Source: Echinococcus granulosus
Taxonomy: Eukaryota; Platyhelminthes; Cestoda; Cyclophyllidea; Taeniidae
Reading direction: 5' to 3'
Length of the DNA stretch: 64,000 nucleotides
Assembly (NCBI RefSeq): GCF_000524195.1
Contig: NW_020170486.1
Location: forward strand, 60,758-124,757
The notes below the pieces were generated by a model, which worked only from the letters and a program-made list of their open reading frames with translations, searched no databases and had not been told where the DNA came from. Positions 42,901-55,083 of this stretch are shown in pieces (the first letter of the stretch is position 1; the number at the start of each line of letters is the position of its first letter). A program made the translations under genes and the position numbers.

Positions 42901-43849
42901 GCCTTGTGGAGATCGATGTCTGATTGGAGGAGGGATTGGAACTGTTCGCCGTACTTGTCTCTCGTCAGGTAACTGATAGAAAAGTCGCTAAAAAGGCAGG
43001 CGATGCAGACATGAAAGAGAAAAATAAACCTTAAAATGAATTCAAATTCATAAAAACAAAAAAACCCATTTACGATTGCGTTAGGGGTTCAGGAAATCTC
43101 GCAGTTATAGCAATCTGTATTGATGGAATGTTAGATCGTAAACGAGGAAAAACCAATTTCAGAGGCAAAGAATACAGAAATTAAACTCAAACGAATCAAT
43201 TTAAAAGAAGCACTTTGTCGTAGGCTTCGAAAAAAGGAGGCAGGCTTTAGCCGAAAGAATTTGGGGAAAATTGTGGAATTACTTTCTCGGTATAAAAAAA
43301 TTGTAAATTGGAGATAAGACTTTTAAAAAAGATAAAGAAGCGATAACGGCAATAGTTATGTTAACAGGAATAATTAACAGCAATAAATAAAAGGAATTCA
43401 TACTCATCCGTGCAAAATTCCCGCTGAATCCGTTCTACCAAGTTATCGTATGTCGTAACATTGGGGTCCAGTATGAATTGACAGTATGAAAGCGTACCAT
43501 TCAAAGATACAAACTAAAATTAGGAAAAAGATTTGAGAAAAGTGCGGTCGTAGGACAAACCGCATGTAAGCAACAACCAATTATACCAATAGGAGCGGCC
43601 AGTTTCTGAACACGACACGAAGCAGACAGAAAACATTCGAACACACAGCACACCAAATAATAGTGAGGTCAAGTAAAATTCCAGAAAAGACCTCTTCTCA
43701 TCATTTGGTACCCAATGCAATATATTAAGAATATGCCGTTTAAGAGTTGAGAAGTCTTTAACACTTAGCGTGTACAGTAAAGCGGTTTAATGAAGCTATA
43801 TCAATATCACTACCTTTATTTTAACACGAATGTCTGGTGCAAAGTTCAT
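39920..43849 (-). CDS. TBC1D25: TBC1D25 (OATL1) Rab GTPase-activating protein
   Basis: GAP of the TBC family; the mammalian protein acts on Rab33B and binds ATG8 proteins at autophagosomes. Eight exons: 43849-43814, 43513-43404, 42987-42839, 42287-42021, 41596-41497, 41281-41040, 40959-40855, 40749-39920, giving 612 residues (human about 688). The first three exons encode the small N-terminal beta-grasp-like region (FSISYLTRDKYGEQFQSLL matches the human protein). SWDIVSSDEVIV is a family signature. The TBC domain has the arginine finger in DVVRTDRNHPFY and the glutamine finger in YHQGMSNLAS, where the usual Cys of YCQG is His. The C-terminal SNPFLLFICVSMILEYRE and GSILSRARGLFDAYL close the domain as in human. 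Exon 4 could be misread as starting at a Met at 42312. The acceptor at 42288 (pyrimidine tract plus CAG) joins it correctly to exon 3. Confidence 0.92.
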
Positions 43850-46028
43850 AATCGCAGCTTAATGTGCACCAAGAATGAATGACGCAAGGTCACATATCTC
43901 CCCACAAATGTATTTTCGGCCGAAATTTAAAAAAAAACTGTGGCAAGTATAAACAAGCAGTTAAATCCATAGAAGAAAATATACAGAAATTTTCAACTAA
44001 TTGACTTTTTTGAAAGACTTGTCGCGTATGTGTTTGCACAAATTTTATTTTATTGCAATCAAAAGTTTTTTGACAAAAGACTCCAAGAAACCTTTGAAAA
44101 CGTACTTATTTTCTAGCGGATTTGACCATTTTTGCAAAAGGGTAACGAAGGCGAGTATTTGCTACAACTTGTTTAGATGTTCCCATATCTCCATTATACG
44201 TGACGAATGTATGCAGAATCCTACTAAATGCCACTTCTTTTCTTTGCTTTCTGTCATCCTAAACGATATATTGTAGAGATTTAAGCTCATTCTGAAGTCG
44301 GGTGTCTTAAAGCTCTGGCAGATTATGCAGTGCCGAAGCGCTAAAATACTAGAGATCTACTGGCATTGACCGGGAGAAATCCACAAGAGAAGACTAAAGT
44401 ACCCGCTAAACCAAAACAAAAGTCGAGCAAACAATTGCAGAATTACGCAGCCTTCCCCTGTTCTTGAGCGTTGTTCTAACCATAGCTTTAATCAAACTCT
44501 TGGGTCACTGCTGTAATGAAAACACTCACGTACCAACCGCGCCATATTATCAAATTTGAACGTAACTGAGTCACCTAACTAAAACGCCGCTTAGCCATCA
44601 TGGCAGCTCTACTAAATCTGGAGTCTCTGCCTACCTGCTGACTGTATTGAGGGAAGGACAGAAGGTGTAGGCCATCACGTATGCCCGTGGCCGGTCGTAA
44701 GAACACTCCCAAATGGCAAAGTCATTCATTAAAGAAAATATGACTTTCCACCTGTTCCTCTATGCCACTTTACTTTCACTTCAGTGCTGCTCAGTCATAA
44801 TTAGGCGGGCTCTATCCGCCTAGAATCGAGCAGGTACCACAGACAGCTCCGTAACGAACTCTTCCAGATGAGTAAAGACTAGTGTCCCTTGAGTTGTTTG
44901 TTGCTTTTCTGCAGACTGCGGGACTAGAGTAGTTACAAAAGAACAACGTCATTTTCAACGCTTCTGTTAGGGGTCATCACAAATTCTCTAGTCCTCAGAA
45001 TATGAACTTCTGCCGCCCTGCTTAGGTTTATCACCCAGCAATTAAAATCATGATAAATGTCACTCAAGATGGGGTTCACTTTCTGCTACCACTAGAATAA
45101 TGCCAAAAGTCTTTCCCGGAGATGAAAAAAAAGGCATACTAATAGGGCAGAATATGCATTGCCGGCGTACAGATGACAGGAAGCTACTGGCATGACTTGG
45201 ACGCCATTCCACCCATCGGAAGTACAATTGCGGAGTCTTGAGCGCCCTCGATAACCAAAATGAAGGGTGAACAAACACCTAGTGAAAAGCGTTTAAGGGC
45301 GATACCGCGCCACACTTACGACATTTCCAATTCGTCAAGATAATTCTCAGTTCTCACAAATGCATTGCTACACTCAACTAAAACCAACACCACACTAGCC
45401 CACTTCAGGGCCCTAAGTATAATCCCCAAGAGAAAATCAAAACAACCATTTGTGTACCACCCCGCCAAGAAATGGAGCCGTTTCAACCAACCACCTCAAG
45501 ATTCTCGCGCCTCTGTTTTCAATAACACACCCAGAATTCAGGGCAGCGACTCTTTAGCAGCACCACTATCAGTGTTTTGATGTAAATGCGCATAAAGCGT
45601 GACCCCGTCCCCAGTAAACTGAGACTTATGTATTCCAAGCATGTGACACCCTTAGAACACCAAACCTGATAAAATAGTGAAAAAAACGGTAAAGTGTAGA
45701 TGCTCTATATTGTAAGGAAAACGCAATTTGTACACTAAAGAGATAAAGGTCTGGAAGTAAAGTTTATCAATACTTCGCAAAGCACTACTTTGACGGAGAC
45801 CTTGGTTGAAGAGGAAAGGCAACACGGGGAATTAACAAGCGCTTTTGCACACCTCATCAAAGTTTGGCCGATTCACGCGCTTGCCTCGCTCCTGCCCATA
45901 GCCTTTGAGTTCCAAAAATAGGACAATATATAAATCGGCAAGTATTAGAATGGTCAACTAGTAAAACCCACCAAATGACAGGTCAATGACTTCATATATT
46001 AAAGTGTATCTTAGTAATAAGGGAAGAA
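43850..46028. other. Spacer of 2.2 kb, no supported gene
   Basis: Frames up to 91 codons occur (44001-44276, plus) but have no family resemblance. The left end should contain the TBC1D25 promoter and the right end the SUCLG1 3' UTR. Confidence 0.5.
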
Positions 46029-47697
46029 TTAACTGGCCATAAGTTGAAATGTATACATCACCTGCATAAGAGCAGAGCCCATTTTGGCTGGAGATCTTGA
46101 CACTATGACACCAGCTTCTTCAAGAGCAGCAATCTTTGACTTCGCGTCTCCCTTCCCACCGGATATGATAGCGCCTGCATGACCCATGCGGCGACCAGGA
46201 GGGGCAGTAACGCCTGCAACGAAGGACACTACGGGCTTCTTACTGGGACCCTAAAACCGAGGTAAAAACAGTATGAAGGCACAGACCAGTCAGTAGTTGA
46301 GTCCCGTATGATGAAAAAAAGAAATTTAACGAATAGCTACACACGAAGATAACACGGAAATAACAGTAATGATAGGACGAAACTCAATTTAAAAACCAAC
46401 AAGTGACTCAAGCTCACACTGTTGTGCTCCTTCAGATATGCTGCGGCCTCTTCCTCAGCCTGGCCACCGATCTCACCGATTATTATGATGCCGTGTGTGT
46501 CTGGATCACCCAAGAACACCTCAAGACAATCAATGAAATCGGTGCCGTTGAACGGATCCCCACCAATACCAACGCACAGTGATTGACCAAGGCCCGTCTA
46601 TAAAAGCAGCTACGCTTTACAAAAAGTGGTGAGATTTCTCTCTTAGGTGACATTTTAGCTTAGCTACCAAACCATTATTTAGCGCATGTAAACTCAAAAT
46701 GTGAATCGGGGGTAGTACCAAGACATACCACGGTTGTCTGGTGCACGGCCTCATAAGTCAGAGTGCCGGATCTTGAAACGATGCCTATGTGACCTGGAGC
46801 GTGGCTGTGGCCAGGCATGATACCGATCTTGCAAACACCGGGCTTGATTATTCCGGGACAGTTAGGCCCCAGCAGACGAGACTTGGACTAGAACGGAGCA
46901 ATAATTTATGCAATCATACACCCACCTGACGAACAAGACGATGTTTAACACGGATCATATCATGCTGAGGAATTCCTTCAGTAATGCAAACTATGAGAGG
47001 CATTTCAGCTTCCATTGCCTCATCAATTGCCCTGGCAGCAAATTGAGGCGGAACATATATAACAGTAGCATCGGCCCCAGTCGCCTCCTTTGCCTCCCCA
47101 ACAGTATTAAATACAGGAAGACCCAAATGAGTTTGGCCACCTTTGCCAGGAGAGACTCCTCCTACTAATTTCGTTCCGTAGGCCAGGGTCTGCTGCGAAT
47201 GGAAAGTTCCTTGCTTGCCAGTAAAGCCCTGGCAAATGACTTTCGTCTTATCACTTAAAAGTAAATTTTTGCGCGTTGATGCATAACTTGAACGTGTGAA
47301 TTGCGAAAGAACTGGGGAGGAGAAAGAAACTACATTTCAATTGGAATCAAATGTGAATATTTCAACGTAGTCACTACAAACTAGAAGAAAGCCACCAAAT
47401 TGATAAACGTCCCAAACAAATGCACAAATGGTACGCTGAAACAATGCCATTTGCCTAAATTATGTTAGAGATTAATAGCGTGATACATACCTTATGCGAG
47501 CCACATAAGGTTTCTAGAGCTTATCTTACGTCACCTTAAGCTGGACCTCAAAATTCTGCTCCACTTCGTTGTCATAAATACAAATTAGAAGCGAATAAAT
47601 ACATACACACACATGGTACAAAGAAGTAAACTGGCATACCAGACGAGAAGGGGAATCGACCGGCAGCTTTGAACATCCTTGAAATGATCCGCGCCAT
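46029..47697 (-). CDS. SUCLG1: Succinyl-CoA ligase alpha subunit, mitochondrial
   Basis: TCA-cycle enzyme subunit: succinyl-CoA plus phosphate and NDP gives succinate, CoA and NTP, in a heterodimer with a beta subunit. Five exons (47697-47640, 47311-46926, 46887-46729, 46597-46418, 46250-46029) give 334 residues (human about 346). The N-terminus [19 protein letters not shown] is basic and hydroxylated, a mitochondrial targeting peptide. The CoA-binding Rossmann fold carries [11 protein letters not shown], and the nucleotide-side segment has [13 protein letters not shown]. The phosphohistidine loop is [17 protein letters not shown], whose His is the catalytic residue. [19 protein letters not shown] is conserved. 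The final residues ([10 protein letters not shown]) differ from relatives, and a GTGATG right after ALMQ could be a splice donor to an unseen last exon. The start codon faces the TRIM-NHL-like gene across 191 bases. Confidence 0.94.
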
Positions 47698-47888
47698 ACC
47701 ACTCTTTAATGCAACAAAACAACTCAACAATAAATTTTTTCAGTTAAAACCTATTTTCGTACCAACTTGGCATCAAAAGCACAACAAAGACCAATTTTTA
47801 GCATTTCCATATTTCTCAAATTTTTCACTGATTGAGTCAACATATTTGCATTCCCATTGGCGCGTGAGAATGCGTATCAGCGGGGGAC
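47698..47888. promoter_or_regulatory. Short head-to-head spacer, SUCLG1 and TRIM-NHL-like gene
   Basis: 191 bases separate the two divergent start codons, so both 5' UTRs and a shared promoter should lie here. It is moderately AT-rich with no recognisable TATA box. If the TRIM-NHL-like gene has an upstream exon, it would have to overlap SUCLG1. Confidence 0.45.
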
Positions 47889-50800
47889 ATGCTCGGCGGG
47901 ACACCGTGCTCACCACCCTTGGGGATGTACAAATGCACGATGGGATTTGAGGGTGACGGAGCGGCTGTTAAGGAAAATGTGCAATCGGCATTGGAACATG
48001 CTGCCCTCCAAATGCTCTCACATCTACGCAACAGGTGTGAAGAACTTGACGATGCGCTGGTGATGCTGGACTCGGCTAAAAAAGAAATGGAAGGACAAAT
48101 AAATCAGTGCTTCCAAACTATACTACGTACTCTGGAGGAGCGTCGATTGGCTCTCTTTAGTGATCTAGAGTCTTCCCTACTAAAACGTCGACATGTCATT
48201 GAGGAGTTAATGAAGAACATGGAAGAACGTAGTCAAAAGCTCACTGTTACGACAGAACTGATCAAGCAATATTATATTCACGAAAAAGGCTTTTTTAATG
48301 GTGTTAAAGGAGGAAAATTTGAAGAAACAAATCATGAAGATGGTAGACGAAATGCCGAGGAACAGCTGCGTTCTCTTCTGGCAAATCCAGTGCCGATTCA
48401 TCCGTCGACTTCTGATATATTATCCTATTTCCCCATCAATTTGGACAAACTCTTAAGCCTTATTAAAAACTTCGGTGCCATAGGGATGACTAGTGTCGAT
48501 TCCGATCAAACAAGTATTGTTGAGACCGGATCCGAGGGTAGTCATGTTATGCGATGCGTTGTAAATGAAGTCTACTTTCAGAAGGTACGCGCAGTGGACA
48601 GTCAAGGCAGAGATGTAGGCGTTGTTAATCCAAAGGAGTTCTCTGTCAGTCTCACCCACCGACCAGTTCACATGAATGAAGTCTCAGTCATTGAGCCCGA
48701 GTCCAAATCCTTGTCACCACCACTCGACAACTCGGTACTAATTCGTCTTAAATTATCCAATCCTGGATTTTATGAACTAAATGTCAAAGTTCTTGGTGAG
48801 CACATACGCAATTCTCCATATCGAGTACATTGTTTACCAAAAATGGGACCTTTGGCGAAAGAGTGGAAGGCAGTTTTCAACGAATTGAGTGAGCATGCCG
48901 AACTTCGTCGGGGTCCTCTACAGTATATTAAACGAAGTTCTTCGGAGTTGCATTTACCCACGTTGCCACCACCTCCACAGGCATTGGCAGATGCATTATC
49001 CTGGAATAAAAACGGCATGATTTTTGCCATAGGTGCACGGGGTCGAGGAGTATCCGAATTTGCGTGCCCCCAGGGAGCAATGTTTACAAGGGATAACAAA
49101 TTGGTCATTGTTGACAGTAACAATGCAAACGTACAGGTAACAAAAGGATCAAAAAAATATATTTTAAAAAACTCTTTCAAAAATAAGTCAAATAAAGGCG
49201 ATAAACCGCAGAATATTCACAATTCAGCTGATGAAGTTTCAAGTAGACAGTTGGACAATCCTAATTGACTTCTACAGGTATTCACGTCTTCTGGCGCCTT
49301 TCTTCGGCGTTTTGGAGAATTCGGTTCCGAGGCTGGTCAGATGGTACGACCAACTTCGGTAGCGGAGACAATTAACTCGAATTACTTGATCAGCGATTTC
49401 GATTTGCATTGCATTCATGTCTTCCAGCCCTCGGGCAGTTATATGTCCCGTTTCGGTCAACGCAATTTGGCCGGACCCTATGTGAGTTACTTCTCTATCA
49501 CATCAAAATAGATAGCCGTCACGTGTTGAGAAATATCGTGTTCAATTTATTATTATTATTATTAGAGCATAAGTGGAGAGGTGGATATCGGCGAGAGTTC
49601 AGAAATAATCATGTTTCCGGACAGTTGTTTTTAAGCTGTAAGGGGTAAGGATGATGTATAGGGTTTTGGTGATCAACGGAGAGGATGATGAAATAAAAGG
49701 CGATTTTTATTTCCACAATTAATCATTGGCATTTGAGCATTATGCGGCAGAACACGAAATCAAATTTTAGCAACCAAAGGATTTATTAGGCTAGATTCGC
49801 TCTGCAGAGGGTGGGTTAAGACGTTGCGCACTTTAGGAGTTCTTATAAATCCGAAGGAATGCCGACCTTTTTAATCAAGTTTTCCTAACTAAAAGGTGCA
49901 CGAAACCTAATGAAATATTACTCGCATGTTTGTGCATGAAATGCCACGTACAAGAATTCAAAGGGCAAAAATTTCTGGCTCAATGAATTCAAGCAAATAG
50001 GCATATGAATTTAGTGATGCCTACTGAAAAACAACTTTCTGTAGATGAAGAGGGCAACTTATTGTTAATTTTAAAGATTGATAAGGTTTAATAAAGGAAA
50101 AGAGCCTTGGCGCCTACATCACTTTCTCACTTATTTCCACACAAAGGATGTAGCAGTCGACAGCAGGGGTAAAATCTTTGTTGTCGACTTGAAAGCGTGC
50201 ACGGTGTGCTACTTCAAACCAACTGGTCGTTTCTTGGGCCACTTTGGAGCCCGTGGTGCCGCGGACAATCAATTCACCGGACCGACAGGCATCGCAATTG
50301 ACTCTACCGATCAAGTCTACGTGGTTGACTCGCCAGTCCACTCAATAAAGGTGTTCGATAATGACGGCGAGTTCCTCTTCAAGTTCGGTGTCAATGGTTA
50401 TGAACCTGGTTGCCTTCACCTACCAAGTCGTTTGGTTTTCTACCCTCACGACTTGCTTTTGATCAGTGATACAGGCAACAATCGTGTACAGGTTAGCTGC
50501 TCCTACATGTCTCGAAAATAAGTTTTCCATTATAGTACACAGAGTTTTCAACAAGTGCTTAAAAACTCCTGTGTAGTTGGTACTAATGGCTGAGACTAAA
50601 ACTTTGTTTGTCATTTATACGTATAAAAATCAGAATTCCTGCCTTATCCAAACGTGGGAAATATGGATCCGCGTTTTAAATTCCAAATACATTTCACATC
50701 AGTCCCACTCGGAATAAGTTGTGTCCACAAAATACATTATAAAGATGTTGTTGAATTTCTAAACCTTTAATTCCCTTTATTATACAGCAGGCACTGTAAC

Positions 50801-51903
50801 TGAATTAATTTATGTTGTTTAAGTACGTTAGTGCACTTACATGCATAGTTTAGGTGGTAATTGGATTGATGTTGGAAGAGTTAGGTACTAGCAGAAATGT
50901 GATGCTAGCACGCAACTCCCTGTGCTATGAACTATAATTCAAAAAGATTGCTAGCTAGCAAGTTGTGATTTTACGATCAGTCCAAAATCTAACTTTATCT
51001 CAGTTGCGGGGTTGTCGCGTTGAAATGTAAAATGGTGTTTAGTGAGTTCCAGTGTGTTTTCTTTTAAGTGACCTGACTTTCTTTAAAAAAGGTGATTAGC
51101 CATATATCACATTAAAATATAGTTTACTCCAAAAAATGCACCGGTTCTGTTGTTTGGGGTTACTTACTGTGTATGAAATCTATCAATTCCGATTACCATA
51201 GTGTTTAATAAAAACTCACAAACCCTGTACTCTATACTTGAAAAATACCATGTAATGAAAAATCCCTTTATTTCTGTAATTTTTGAGGCAAAAAGTACGT
51301 AACTATAATGTTCACTTTGTTTGATTTTGTGAGTCATATCACTGATTTCGATTGAGCTTTTTGGGTTCCGTAAGTTATTTTATCCATATTTTATTGTATT
51401 TATCAGATTTTGCATTACTTAAAGAAGTAGTTTAAGCAATTTTCTGCAAACTATGATTTATAACCAGTGTTGTTGGACACCCTCTTATAACTATTCAAAG
51501 AATATTTCCAGATCTTGAAATTATGTCTATGTCAATCACATCAATGAAACTATGTGCAACTTCATTTCCGTTCCTCTCTCCTCACCACCCCCTCCAACTA
51601 CCTCTCCTCAGTTAGCTTACCTGTGCACGTGCAACTTTCCCACCGTCCCAGGTCTTTGACAAAGAGGGACAATATTTGTGGATGTTCACCTCTTCATTGG
51701 ACGCTTTGAATGATCCACGAGACATCGCAATTTTGCCAAACGATGGCCTCATTGCTATAGTGGACACAGGTAATTACCGCATCAAGGCCTTCAATCTCCA
51801 GAACCGCCAGGCTAACAATGCGGTAACGTTGAAGGAGTGCAATGATGCTACTTTGACGCAAAAACCGATTGAACAAAATATTTTGATTGAAAAATCGCCT
51901 TGA
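47889..51903 (+). CDS. TRIM2/3-like NHL-repeat protein without RING or B-box
   Basis: Four exons (47889-49136, 49278-49481, 50147-50491, 51652-51903) give 682 residues. An N-terminal coiled coil (about residues 25-130, including NRCEELDDALVMLDSAKKEM) corresponds to the region after the B-boxes in TRIM2/TRIM3. An Ig-like filamin domain follows, ending in the diagnostic RNSPYRVHCLP. Then come NHL beta-propeller repeats: VFTSSGAFLRRFGEFGSE, GVNGYEPGCLHLPS and LLLISDTGNNRVQVFDKEG, with several VVD or VDTGN turns. Relatives act in translational repression and neuronal development, and TRIM2/3 are E3 ligases. Here no RING and no complete B-box precede the coiled coil; an in-frame stop lies 24 bases before the Met. 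Without RING it would not be an E3 by itself. The start codon is uncertain, since several in-frame Mets follow. The third intron is about 1.2 kb and very AT-rich. Confidence 0.82.
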
Positions 51904-53692
51904 GGCCCACGCGCTCACTCGTACACACATTTTAAACAAATCGTGAAATAGCTTAGTTCAAGAAGATGGTTTATATTCTTTCATTAGTGCCTATTTTGGT
52001 GAGTGTTGTAGATACATGAGAAGTATTATTAAGTAAAAGGCAAAGAAAGGCATATCCTCTTTTTCTCATTTTTTTGGCAATACCAGGCCCAAGTAAGTCG
52101 TCATTTGCTATTCCCTTTATGCGGCCTAATGAAGCAAGCAATGCCAGGCAAACGGCACTTCTAGCACGTTTAGGCATGCGGCGCAAGTTCTGCCGCATCT
52201 CGAGAAGAATTATGGTAATAACTAATTCACAGAATGCCTGCAAAGTACAACCTGCAGAGGCTGAAATGACCACGAACATTAGTACTGTCAAACAAAACGC
52301 CTGTATCTTAGGAGCTTACTACTCACCTGCCTCGATAATTGGCTTTGGAGGGTAAAGTTAAAATGTGGGTCAAAAGAAAAAATTTGACCCAAACTTGACG
52401 CAACATTCATTCTAAATCCACCTATCAAGTGGTTACTTTATGTTAAACAAAAGATGAATGGCTAAACTATTAAAGCACCGGCGGATACCGATACAAACAA
52501 CCACCCTGCCTGTTATATTCTCCCTTCTGCTATCGCCTTGCAAATGAGGAAAAATGTGCCCAATTCGTGGGACTTCTCACTTTTCCCTATTTGCCGAAGC
52601 AGACAGCACAAGTTGAATGGCAAGCTTGCGTGCAAGCGATTGGTGGTCGCAGTGGATCGACTCAAGGCATAAGCCGAGTTTGAGTGGCTGATTCCATTCA
52701 GTAATGCAGACTGGGGGGTGGGGTAAAGAAATGGGAGAACGCGAACAGTGAACCGTGATTCGAACAAAAAAGTAGATGGAGAAGAGGATGGGGACCTAGA
52801 AGAACTCGACCGTGAGCTGGCCTATAAGAGCCATTGCATTTGGTGGAAAATCACGACTGGCGCAGATTGATTTGCGCGCTGTTAATTTGTAAATAATCTC
52901 TTTAGAAGGAACAGACCCTTCACGTAAAGCTTGCACTGTGTTAGAGACACATAGCATGCCCACGCATTCACTGTGACAAAGTCATTTTAAGTAAGCAATT
53001 ACCTGGAGGTAGCAAGAGTAGATACTATAAATTATGCTTGAAACAATTGTTTGACTTTAAATTTTGACAAAGGGCCATAATATCTCAGGACAGTCGATCT
53101 TAAATTACCATTTTGAGTTTGTTTAACAGCAAAAACTTGATGTAGATCTTAAAATATGACAGTGATAAGTAATTTAGCCATGAAAATACAGAATTTTTGG
53201 CATTAGACTTTTAAAATTAATGATGTTACCTTATTAACTTGTGATTTATTTCTGCACACTTCAGCCACAGAAAAGTCGTCTATTTTTTGCTCAAAATTAC
53301 TATAAAAATGCTTACTATTATTGTTTGTAATGCAATGAATTAATCTGTCTTAAGAGAATTTTCGAGGTTATAATTTACATCTGAGCTTTCAATAAACTGA
53401 TATTCGCTACGTAGCTGGCGTAAATTTGCTTCACTTAGAAAGGCATTGAAAGTTATGGACTCGCGATTGCTAAAAAATGACAAAGTTAGCACTAAAAAAT
53501 CTTAGACAATATTCTTTCTCTACCTAGAAGATCACATGACTCTCGTGTGCGGATTCTATCCAACAGCGTTTTGGTGCAGTCACCTCATATTTTAGCTCAC
53601 ATCAACCGGAAGTGTTTAAGTCACTGGCCTAATTGAGGCCACATGTTGTGTACAAAAAAACAGGACGAAATTTGGACACAAAGTACGGCTGT
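51904..53692. other. AT-rich spacer with one weak short-peptide candidate
   Basis: No supported gene. At 51967 a Met begins a hydrophobic leader (MVYILSLVPIL) that ends exactly at a GTGAGT donor, with acceptors near 52087-52100. This is described under findings. The remainder to 53692 has no frame of interest. Confidence 0.4.
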
Positions 53693-54538
53693 CTATTTAT
53701 TCCTAAAGGTCTTATTTAGAACAAGGCGACAAATGGGGTGCATAATGCAGTAGGCGCCGGCGATCATCGTAAGTACTTTTACATAGACATTACCGTGTGG
53801 CAGTTCCTCCTTCCAATGCATGAGTTGAATCAATTCCAGCATGTGGATGGGCGCAGACAGCCATAACAGTAGATACCCATCCAGGAGGATAAGTCTTTCC
53901 ACCGCCTCAACAACAACAGTCGGAGCTTCGAATTCTCTTAAAGACTCCAATACCTCCGAGTAAAACCATATTGTAGCAGTAACGGGAAGGAGGTAGTTTA
54001 AAGTGATAGACACTATGTACAAGTAGCGCACGAGAATGAAGCGATTAGGCAGTAGTTCGCCCTCAAAATCAAAAATGTTGCCGCAGAATGACCACTCAAA
54101 ATCGTACTCAGCGTAGTAGACCATGGCGAGAGCTGCGATGATTGCAGAAATGAGGGCAGCAAGCAAGAGCGTTAGACAAGTACGCCACTTTACTTGATAA
54201 TTTTCTTCGTTAGAGGAGAATAAAATGCGCCGATGGTGGTAAGAAGCAGTAGCAATATTTGACCAAGCCCGAAGACTGAAGAAGAACCAAAATTGACTGA
54301 ATGAAGTGACAAGTAGGCAGGTGAATTCAGTCTGTTTCTGCTCGCTTGAGTACACACTGAAGTATAAGATTAGACAAGTGATGGAATCTAAAGTCCTCTG
54401 AAGTAAGTGGAGTGAAGTAACCAGCGAAACCCTTTGTTTTAATGCATAGGCGAGACCTGCGGCAAAAAGAAAATTACCGATTGCACCAGGTATGAATGTG
54501 ATGGGTAGGTAGTAGTTCAAAATGCTCAATGGATCCAT
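53693..54538 (-). CDS. Intronless orphan seven-transmembrane receptor (rhodopsin-like, divergent)
   Basis: One open frame of 281 residues with seven hydrophobic spans. TM1 contains the GN signature (IPGAIGNFLFAAGLAYAL) and TM2 is LLQRTLDSITCLILYFSV. A Cys just before TM3 (FTCLLVTSFSQFWFFFSL) could pair with the Cys of WSFCGNIF in the second extracellular loop, as in class A receptors. TM4 to TM7 follow; TM5 has an inner Pro (NYLLPVTATIWFYSEV) and TM7 reads MIAGAYCIMHPICRLVLN. The DRY motif is absent (the end of TM3 reads SNIATASYHHRR) and NPxxY is reduced to HPICR. The tail is very short. No ligand class can be assigned. It resembles lineage-restricted flatworm rhodopsin-like receptors in being divergent and single-exon, which is inference. 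The start Met is preceded by a C-rich leader, and AATAAA overlaps the last two codons. Confidence 0.8.
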   Translation of the reverse strand: MDPLSILNYYLPITFIPGAIGNFLFAAGLAYALKQRVSLVTSLHLLQRTLDSITCLILYFSVYSSEQKQTEFTCLLVTSFSQFWFFFSLRAWSNIATASYHHRRILFSSNEENYQVKWRTCLTLLLAALISAIIAALAMVYYAEYDFEWSFCGNIFDFEGELLPNRFILVRYLYIVSITLNYLLPVTATIWFYSEVLESLREFEAPTVVVEAVERLILLDGYLLLWLSAPIHMLELIQLMHWKEELPHGNVYVKVLTMIAGAYCIMHPICRLVLNKTFRNK

Positions 54539-55083
54539 TTTTCCTCCGGTTGCATCTGTTTCCCCCCCCCCCCCCCTCCCTCTTTATAGAATATAGCATC
54601 GATCGCCGTTCAAAAGCTACCCACTTAGCCCCTCTCCCAAGGCGCGTTTTTTCGCTTTACGCGCTCATGCTGCCGTAGAACTGCTCCTGCATTATTAATA
54701 CATGAAGATTTTCTGAGCCTTTGAGCTTCTACCAAGCAGCTGATGAGAGAGCGGTAAACCAAATAGTGCGTTGTGCTCAGGACTACGAGCTGCTTTTCCT
54801 CTGAATTCACAAAACTCTTTCCCTTCCCCTCCCCCTCACACCCACAAACACTGATTTTGACATGACACTAGGAGGGGGAAATTCACCTTCAAGCTCCATT
54901 GTAGACGTGCAAATTCCGCTGCCGTCTTGCTGCGAGGGTGAGAATAAGCTGTGATGGTGGTGATGACTTCAGCGCTCGCATCCCGGAAGTTAAGCTTCAC
55001 ATCAAACCACCACTTGATCACGTAGCAAAGACAATCTATTGCATGATGCAAGTTCAAATGGCACAAAAAGGACGAAAAGATGG
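54539..55083. other. Spacer upstream of the receptor, with poly-C tract
   Basis: Contains a run of 15 C residues at 54562-54576, 24 bases before the receptor start codon as read on the minus strand (there it is poly-G). It should also hold the ELP2 3' UTR. No other gene is supported. Confidence 0.55.

Noticed and set aside
52520..52767. 84-codon minus-strand frame near 52.6 kb
   Set aside because: No family resemblance, signal peptide or neighbouring exon to support it.
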